The position numbers and the translations under genes were made by a program. Source: Thermoflexales bacterium (GTDB lineage: Bacteria > Chloroflexota > Anaerolineae > B4-G1). From it: DNA of 27,615 nt. Below are positions 22,674-27,615 of the stretch, in pieces. Each line of letters begins with the position of its first letter. The first letter of the stretch is position 1. Below the pieces are notes generated by a model. That model saw only the letters and a program-made list of their open reading frames with translations, was not told the DNA's origin and made no database searches. Location of the stretch: NCBI GenBank assembly GCA_007118795.1, contig SKQX01000083.1:1-27615 (forward strand), in the 5' to 3' direction.

Positions 22674-23336
22674 ATGGTTTCTATCGAGGCCTCGATTCTC
22701 TCGGCGGATTTCGCGCGCCTTGGCGAGCAGGCTCGGGAGGCCCAGGCGGCTGGGGTGGATGCGATTCAGATCGACGTGATGGACGGACGTTTCGTCCCGA
22801 ATATCACCTTTGGACCCGGCATCGTGCAGGCCCTCCGGCCGTTGGTCGACCTCCCCCTGGATGTTCACCTGATGATCGTCGAGCCTGAGCGCCACCTGAA
22901 GGACTTCGCGGCCGCGGGGGCCGACCGACTGATCGTCCACCAGGAGGCGACGGCGCACCTCCACCGTGTGCTTCAGTCGATCCGAGAGCTCAATGTCGAA
23001 GCCGGAGTCAGCCTCAACCCGGCTACGCCGCTGACCGTTCTGGAGGAGGTGCTCGATCTGACCGATATGGTACAGGTCATGACTGTCAACCCCGGATGGG
23101 GTGGACAGGCCTTCCTGGATGGGCAGCTGGACAAGATCCGTCGGCTCAGGGATATGCTGAAGGATAGCGGCCAGGACGTGGTGATCGGGGTGGATGGGGG
23201 GATCGATGCCATTACGGCTCCCCTGGTCGTTGAAGCTGGCGCCACCGTACTGGTGTCGGGATCCAGCCTGTACAATGACCGCGCCTCCGTGTTGGAGAAT
23301 TTGAGCGCCTTGCGAGTGAGTTTGGCAGACCAGTAG
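22674..23336 (+). CDS. rpe: ribulose-phosphate 3-epimerase
   Basis: Interconverts ribulose-5-phosphate and xylulose-5-phosphate. A 220-residue (beta/alpha)8 barrel with IEASILSADFARL at the start, IDVMDGRFVPNITFG (33-47), DVHLMI (63-68), VNPGWGGQAF, the catalytic/metal Asp in GVDGGI, and VSGSSLY at the phosphate site. One usual metal ligand is changed: the His before DVMDG (HxDVMDG) is Gln32 here, while D34, H65 and the later Asp are kept. ATG 22674 has a perfect AAAGGAG just after the rpiA stop. It completes the set Tal, Pgi, RpiA, Rpe; transketolase is not in this window. Confidence 0.93.
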   Translation: MVSIEASILSADFARLGEQAREAQAAGVDAIQIDVMDGRFVPNITFGPGIVQALRPLVDLPLDVHLMIVEPERHLKDFAAAGADRLIVHQEATAHLHRVLQSIRELNVEAGVSLNPATPLTVLEEVLDLTDMVQVMTVNPGWGGQAFLDGQLDKIRRLRDMLKDSGQDVVIGVDGGIDAITAPLVVEAGATVLVSGSSLYNDRASVLENLSALRVSLADQ

Positions 23337-23491
23337 GACGCGATCCGCGACGATCAGCGGCACGCCCTCCAAAGCGTCATGATTGGGGGAGTGCGCCGCC
23401 AGTGTGGGTAGCTAAACGGATCCATCTTTTCCGATCGTTACCGACGACACGGCTTAGTGTAATGGCACGGGAAGCCTGAGGAGATTTACCA

Positions 23492-25603
23492 ATGACCGCC
23501 GAAGCGCGCGATCAGGTCCTACGAATCGATCTGCTCGGAAGGTTCCGGGTTACCTACGGCGCTAAGTTGCTCGCCACGGTTGAAGCGCCTCGCCTCCGCT
23601 CGTTGCTGGCTTACCTCCTGCTGCATCGTGATGCCCCGACATCGCGGCATCGATTGGCCTTTCTGTTCTGGCCCGATTCCCCGGAAGAGCAGGCCCTCAC
23701 CAACCTCCGCAATCTCCTCTATCGTCTCCGGCACAGCCTGCCGGATTCACAACGCTTCGTGGCTATCGACCGTCGCACGCTGCTATGGCGGGTGGATGCT
23801 CCGTTCGAGTGCGACGTGGTAGACTTCGAGGAAGCTCTCCACCGGATGGAACTCGCATCCGACGAAGACGCCCTGCGTGAGACGTTGGAGGATGCTGTCT
23901 CTCTGTATGGGGGCGATCTTCTGCCCGGATCCTACGAAGACTGGATGGTTCCTGAGCGCCAGCGACTTCGGCAAGCCTTTCAGCGTGCTCTCGAGCAGTT
24001 GATCGACTTGTTAGAGGATCAGCAGGACTACCGGGATGCTATCGATCATGCTCGATCGCTGGTGCGCCACGATCCGCTCCGTGAGGCATCCTATCGGCGG
24101 CTTATGCGGCTCTATGCCCTCATCGGCGACCGGGCCAGGGCGCTGCGCACGTATCATCGTTGCGCCACTGTTCTGGAGCGGGAGCTGGACGTGGAGCCGG
24201 GCCCGGCTACCCGCGGTCTGTACGAGCGGTTGCTGGCCGCGAACCAGATCCCCCGGAACTCCCGCACGGGGCCCAAAGACCGCGGCGGAGTCTCACGGCT
24301 CGTGGGGCGAGAGGACGCGTGGGCCCGACTGATGGCCGCCTGGCGCGAGGCGAGGAGCGGACGCCCGCACATAGCGCTCGTCTCGGGCGAGCCGGGGATC
24401 GGCAAGACCAGACTGGCCGAGGAGTTGGTCCAATGGGCGAATCGCCTGGGGTTCTCCACCGCCTCCGCGCGCTGCTACGGCGCCGAGGGCGAGCTGGCAT
24501 TCGCCCCGGTGGCGGCCTGGATCCGCTCCCGACCACTGCCGCCGGTGGATCCGATGTGGCGGACTGAGATTGCTCGCATCGTGCCGGAGGTGCTCGCCGA
24601 AGACCCCGAGTTGCCGGGTCCCGGTCCTGTATCCGAACCCTGGCAGCGCCGCAGGTTTTTCGAGGCGTTGGCGCGGGTCGTTCTCTCAACGGATCAACCG
24701 ATGCTTCTCCTTATCGACGCTCTCGAATGGTGCGATCGGGGGACCGTCGAGTGGCTCCACTACTTGCTCCGCTACGATCCGCGGGCGCAGTTGCTTTTGG
24801 TCGGCACTTACCGCCCCGATCAGGTTCACGAGGACCACGCGCTGTCACCGTTGGTTGGTGTGTTGCGCCGCGATGAGCAGGTGACGGAGATCGATCTGGG
24901 ACCGTTGAGCAGAGATGAGACGGCGACTCTCGCAGAAAATATCGCTGGACGGGAGTTGGACCCCGCTGTGGCCAAGTGCCTGTTCCGCGAGACCGAGGGC
25001 AACCCGCTGTTCATCGTGGAGACGGTGCGAGGGGGACTCCCCCAATCGACGCGCAAGCTTCCCTCCGGCGCCCGGGTCTGCGTGCCTGGTCCCCTTCCAT
25101 CACGGATCAGGGACGCGCTGATGGCGCGCATTGGGTCGCTCTCACCGCTATCCCGTTCTCTGGCTGAATTGGCCGCCGTCATTGGGCGCGAGTTCAGCTT
25201 CGATGTGCTGCGAGAAGCGAGTGACACCAGTGAGGATCGACTGGTTCAGGGGCTGGATGAGCTCTGGCACCGTCGCATCGTCCGCGAGCAGGGGGAGGAT
25301 GGCTATGATTTTAGCCACGACAAGCTCCGTGAGGTCCTCGTGGATGAACTGAGCGAAGCCCGGCGGCGCTTGCTTCACCGGCGGGTGGCCGGTGCGTTGG
25401 AGCACATCTACGCCCAGGACAGCGACCCAGTGGTAGCGCGCATCGCGAGCCACTACGATCAGGCCGGCGAGTCGGAAGAGGCGATAATCTTCTATCAGCA
25501 CGCTGCCGAGGTGGCGCGCCGAATGCAGGCCGAGGAAGTGGCCGCCAGGTGCCTGAGCCATGCAGCGGCGCTGGCTGACGGTCGGAGATCTCACGAGCCC
25601 TGA
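23492..25603 (+). CDS. BTAD/SARP-type transcriptional regulator with AAA ATPase domain
   Basis: A 703-residue probable transcriptional activator. Residues about 8-95 form an OmpR-type winged helix with LLGRFRVTYG and RSLLAYLLLHRDAPTSRHRLAFLFWP. About 100-250 is the bacterial transcriptional activation domain (SLYGGDLLPGSYEDWMVPERQRLRQ, then TPR-like helices ending ELDVEPGP). Residues about 270-560 are a STAND-like AAA module with Walker A GEPGIGKTR (299-307) and a Walker B-like LLLIDALEWCD. A winged-helix-like part and about one TPR pair follow. The protein ends soon after, where relatives usually carry many more TPRs, so it may be C-terminally shortened. ATG 23492 follows GAGGAGATTT. It probably senses a ligand or nucleotide state; nothing shows its targets. 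Confidence 0.85.
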   Translation: MTAEARDQVLRIDLLGRFRVTYGAKLLATVEAPRLRSLLAYLLLHRDAPTSRHRLAFLFWPDSPEEQALTNLRNLLYRLRHSLPDSQRFVAIDRRTLLWRVDAPFECDVVDFEEALHRMELASDEDALRETLEDAVSLYGGDLLPGSYEDWMVPERQRLRQAFQRALEQLIDLLEDQQDYRDAIDHARSLVRHDPLREASYRRLMRLYALIGDRARALRTYHRCATVLERELDVEPGPATRGLYERLLAANQIPRNSRTGPKDRGGVSRLVGREDAWARLMAAWREARSGRPHIALVSGEPGIGKTRLAEELVQWANRLGFSTASARCYGAEGELAFAPVAAWIRSRPLPPVDPMWRTEIARIVPEVLAEDPELPGPGPVSEPWQRRRFFEALARVVLSTDQPMLLLIDALEWCDRGTVEWLHYLLRYDPRAQLLLVGTYRPDQVHEDHALSPLVGVLRRDEQVTEIDLGPLSRDETATLAENIAGRELDPAVAKCLFRETEGNPLFIVETVRGGLPQSTRKLPSGARVCVPGPLPSRIRDALMARIGSLSPLSRSLAELAAVIGREFSFDVLREASDTSEDRLVQGLDELWHRRIVREQGEDGYDFSHDKLREVLVDELSEARRRLLHRRVAGALEHIYAQDSDPVVARIASHYDQAGESEEAIIFYQHAAEVARRMQAEEVAARCLSHAAALADGRRSHEP

Positions 25604-26008
25604 GGCGTTAAGCAGGGTTCGCTTTGGGGACGCATGTTCGCCCGCAACGTGGTAGCCGGTGCCCCGTGATCGCCGGGGCAGCTACCCTTAATCCTCTTGG
25701 CGCGTCTACGGGTCAACTGGTTGTCAGCAATTCCTGGGGCTCGTTGTGCCACGCCAACAGAGTGGGAACGCCGGACGCTCAGCCGATGCCGTTAACTGGG
25801 CCCACAGAGAGGGAGCTTGCCCCCAGGAGTCAGACCGACATCCTATGGGCCCGGTGGCAGGCCGGCGTTTCACCCCGGTCCTGACATCCCAGCAAAGGCA
25901 CGATCAAACGATTTGGAAACGCCCTTTATGTTATCCTTCCAGAGAGAAGATGAGAGGCAACGTAGGGCGGACGGCATACGGAAGTCGGAAGCGAATAGGG
26001 GGTGCGTC
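25604..26008. other. intergenic stretch, no recognisable gene
   Basis: About 400 bases. Several open frames cross it on both strands but none resembles a known protein or has a convincing ribosome site. GATCGCCGGGGCAGC near 25665 and scattered GGGCCC sites give small hairpins only. I see no promoter that I would assign with confidence. Confidence 0.4.
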
Positions 26009-26233
26009 ATGGGTGGACCGATGTCCGATTACAGGCTGGGCAAGATCATGCACCGTGAGTATGAGGCTGAGGCGAGTCAGTACTGGGGCCAAGGTCTCGG
26101 CCAGACGGAAGGATCGAACCTTGCGGAGAGGGTTGACTTGGTCCTTAGTTGGAGTGGTGAAGGTCTGCGCCGACTGCGGTGCTCCGCGACCTGGCTCGGA
26201 GTGTGGGCGCACGGATGTGAGTCCCGTCGATAG
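26009..26233 (+). CDS. doubtful small ORF, 74 residues
   Basis: ATG 26009 (or ATG 26021, twelve bases on) is preceded by AGGGGGTGCG. The product begins MSDYRLGKIMHREYEAEAS when read from 26021, a plausible charged helix with natural-looking composition. The second half (LRRLRCSATWLGVWAHGCES) looks less protein-like. No family is recognised. It may be a real small gene, a gene remnant, or chance. Confidence 0.3.
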   Translation: MGGPMSDYRLGKIMHREYEAEASQYWGQGLGQTEGSNLAERVDLVLSWSGEGLRRLRCSATWLGVWAHGCESRR

Positions 26234-26401
26234 CGTCTCGTTTGAAGACCGTCCCCCGGAGAGGGCCCCAGGGAGAGGTTGTTGGGCCGACCTTCCCCGG
26301 TGCGGACCCAGCACAGGAGCAGGACGGCGATGGAGTCTTTCCGCCTTGCTCACCTGATGGCCCGAAGGTGGGTCGAGGTTCGCCAGGTGTAGATCGACGC
26401 C

Positions 26402-26423
26402 TGGCGCCAAACATCTGGCGCCA
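26402..26423. repeat. duplicated 8-bp palindrome TGGCGCCA
   Basis: TGGCGCCA occurs at 26402-26409 and again at 26416-26423, 14 bases apart. Each copy is self-complementary, and the pair can also form one hairpin. It is a possible dimer-binding operator about 100 bases upstream of the nitroreductase promoter. Confidence 0.4.
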
Positions 26424-26471
26424 CGTTGATCCGCTTGAGGAAGGCCCGTCAGGGTCTTCGTCGGCTTGGTA

Positions 26472-26483
26472 CTGGGCGCCCAG
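26472..26483. repeat. 12-bp perfect palindrome CTGGGCGCCCAG
   Basis: A perfect 12-bp palindrome with the same GGCGCC core as the pair at 26402-26423. It lies about 10 bases upstream of the -35 region of the putative nitroreductase promoter, a position suited to a regulator. Confidence 0.4.
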
Positions 26484-26492
26484 CGCGCCAGA

Positions 26493-26521
26493 CTGTCCCG
26501 TGACGCGGCCTGTGGTATAAT
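26493..26521 (+). promoter_or_regulatory. probable promoter of nitroreductase gene
   Basis: A perfect TATAAT at 26516-26521 with a weak -35 (CTGTCC, 26493-26498) at 17 bases. The weak -35 and the nearby palindromes suggest activator or repressor control. A second -10-like TAGAAT is at 26559-26564, with no clear -35. Confidence 0.45.
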
Positions 26522-26590
26522 CGAACCCCTGGATGATGTGGACGGCCGTCCACTCTGGTAGAATGAACGAAGTCTCGATGGGAGGATCCA

Positions 26591-27148
26591 ATGGAAGAAT
26601 GTGTGTTCAATACCATTCGCAAGCGGCGGACCATTCGCCGTTACACGGACCAGGAGGTGACCGATGAGCAGATCGATACCCTTCTGGAGATGGCTATGTG
26701 TGCGCCAAACCGGCTGAACCGACAGCCGTGGCACTTCTTTGTCGTCCGCGACAAGGATCTCCAGAAGGCGCTGGCTGATCATCTCGGCCTGCACCCCTAT
26801 CTTGAGACGGCTCCGGTGATGATCGCCGTCGGGGCTCGCCCCGAGCTCTCACCGACGTGGCAGATGGACGTCAGCGCAGCGGTCCAGAACCTGTTGATTG
26901 CTGCCACCGCCATGGGGCTGGGGACGGCGTGGGTCGGCGACCCTGACAGCGTGCTCTGGGAAGCGGCGGAGGAGATGCTGCACGATGCGCTTCACATCCC
27001 TGTGCACTTGGGGTTGCGTATCCCCACTCTGATCGCCGTCGGACACCCAGCTGAGGAGCGCTCCCCGCACGGGCGACACGACCGATTTGACCCGAACAAG
27101 GTCCACTATGGGCTGTGGGAGTCGAGGAAACTGGGGAATAGGGCGTGA
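26591..27148 (+). CDS. nitroreductase family protein
   Basis: An FMN-dependent NAD(P)H oxidoreductase fold, 185 residues, acting on nitro compounds, quinones or an unknown substrate. It shows RKRRTIRRYTDQEVTDEQI at the N-terminus (FMN phosphate-binding arginines; only the RRTIRRY core is diagnostic), APNRLNRQPWHFFVV (38-52), a short central part, DVSAAVQNLLIAATAMGLGTAWVG (about 97-120), and IPTLIAVGHPAEE near the end. ATG 26591 follows GGGAGGATCCA. It stands alone behind its own promoter and is followed by an unrelated lipoprotein. The substrate cannot be inferred from context. Confidence 0.9.
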   Translation: MEECVFNTIRKRRTIRRYTDQEVTDEQIDTLLEMAMCAPNRLNRQPWHFFVVRDKDLQKALADHLGLHPYLETAPVMIAVGARPELSPTWQMDVSAAVQNLLIAATAMGLGTAWVGDPDSVLWEAAEEMLHDALHIPVHLGLRIPTLIAVGHPAEERSPHGRHDRFDPNKVHYGLWESRKLGNRA

Positions 27149-27251
27149 GAAGCCCCGGGGGATGACGGGACGCAGCTCCACCGAAGGGGTGGGATGGTCT
27201 AACGGCTAAGGGCTCGACGCGTTGTGTTCAATGGCCAGTCAGTCGGTCTGT

Positions 27252-27275
27252 GTTGGCGGGGAGCGCGACGCCAAC
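27252..27275 (+). terminator. possible hairpin after nitroreductase gene
   Basis: GTTGGCG (27252-27258) pairs with CGCCAAC (27269-27275) around a 10-base loop, about 100 bases past the nitroreductase stop codon. There is no T-tract, so intrinsic termination is uncertain. Confidence 0.35.
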
Positions 27276-27335
27276 CTTGAAGCCAGCGGCTAACGCAGCA
27301 GGGGGCCGCCGGCTTAGGCGAACAGGGGGTGTGCT

Positions 27336-27615
27336 GTGTGGCGGATACGGAAGATGGCCGGTTGGCCAGAGAGCCTGGGCAGGCTGCTGGTCGCATTGGT
27401 TCTCACTAGCCTTGTTCTCGCGGGCTGCGGTGGGTGGGGTTCCTCGGTGGACTCTGGAGCACCCGACGAGGGGTTGCCTCCGGTGGCATCGGTAGAGGCC
27501 GCTGAGCGATTCGCTGGCAAGGTAGCGGCTGCCGCGGAGGGTGCTGCGGTCTCGGGTCAGTTCACCCTAACCATCACCGATGAGGAGGCGACGTCCGCCC
27601 TCAAGTACTACCCCG
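27336..27615 (+). CDS. putative lipoprotein, 5' part only
   Basis: The gene runs off the window end. From GTG 27336 (ACAGGGGG upstream) the product begins with a lipoprotein signal: basic residues at 3-6, a hydrophobic run from about 17 to 29, and the lipobox LVLAGC with Cys31. An internal ATG at 27354 is an alternative start that keeps the signal. After the Cys comes a Gly/Ser/Pro-rich linker, then SGQFTLTITDEEATSALKYY. That segment recalls small lipoproteins with an SLTLTEEQLTS-like segment, but the function is unknown. It is expected to be anchored on the outer face of the cytoplasmic membrane. Confidence 0.75.
   Translation, partial: MWRIRKMAGWPESLGRLLVALVLTSLVLAGCGGWGSSVDSGAPDEGLPPVASVEAAERFAGKVAAAAEGAAVSGQFTLTITDEEATSALKYYP

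Noticed and set aside
25931..26794. A long minus-strand open frame across 25931-26794
   Set aside because: It runs into the nitroreductase gene in antisense, its composition is Pro/Arg/Ser-rich like a shadow frame, and no family is recognisable.
27192..27260. A tRNA-like GGTCTAACGGCTAAGGG segment resembling a D arm
   Set aside because: No T arm with GGTTCGAATCC-type sequence, no matching acceptor strands and no anticodon stem can be drawn.
1..27615. CRISPR array, prophage or insertion sequence
   Set aside because: No regularly spaced repeats, integrase, transposase or terminal inverted repeats were seen on reading both strands.

Overview
The window is high-GC bacterial chromosome. Nothing in it looks phage- or plasmid-derived, and I see no rRNA, CRISPR array or insertion sequence. 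The gene set fits Chloroflexota best: a bifunctional transaldolase/glucose-6-phosphate isomerase, a GH15 glucoamylase beside an archaeal-type glycogen debranching enzyme, a BTAD/AAA regulator and an ECF sigma/zinc anti-sigma pair. That assignment is inference from gene content and protein style, not a marker-gene result.

Layout. Positions 1-48 are the 3' half of a CAU-anticodon tRNA, followed by about 640 bases with no recognisable gene. Then come a two-CxxC zinc-ribbon protein (819-1061), a small membrane protein (1200-1574), tRNA-Gln(TTG) with promoter and terminator, and an overlapping glmU-cdd pair. A minus-strand PP-loop ATPase (3769-4806) faces a frameshifted ECF-type sigma factor; their promoters are divergent. 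The sigma gene overlaps an anti-sigma gene, with a CcdA-like membrane thiol protein downstream.

From 6951 to 23336 the region is almost wholly central carbon metabolism on the + strand: GH15 glucoamylase, sdhA, sdhB, fumC, a short-chain dehydrogenase, glucokinase, glycogen debranching enzyme, then transaldolase/phosphoglucose isomerase, rpiA and rpe. Together they would release glucose from alpha-glucan, phosphorylate it, pass it through fructose-6-phosphate and the non-oxidative pentose phosphate pathway, and feed the succinate-fumarate-malate part of the TCA cycle. A decayed stretch at 17401-18228 interrupts this run. It holds remnants of a mercuric-reductase-like flavoprotein and probably of an NAD(P)H-hydrate epimerase.

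The most interesting locus is 18321-18920, an AhpD-like peroxidase-related protein with an in-frame TGA exactly where the family has the second Cys of its CxxC motif. The reading frame continues intact after it, and a good SECIS-like hairpin (GGAGA-GTC-TCTCC over a second stem) starts right after the TGA. It is best read as a selenoprotein with a C-x-x-Sec active site.

The window closes with a BTAD/AAA-ATPase transcriptional regulator (23492-25603), a mostly non-coding stretch with palindromes and one doubtful small ORF, a nitroreductase-family protein (26591-27148), and the start of a lipoprotein gene that runs off the end.
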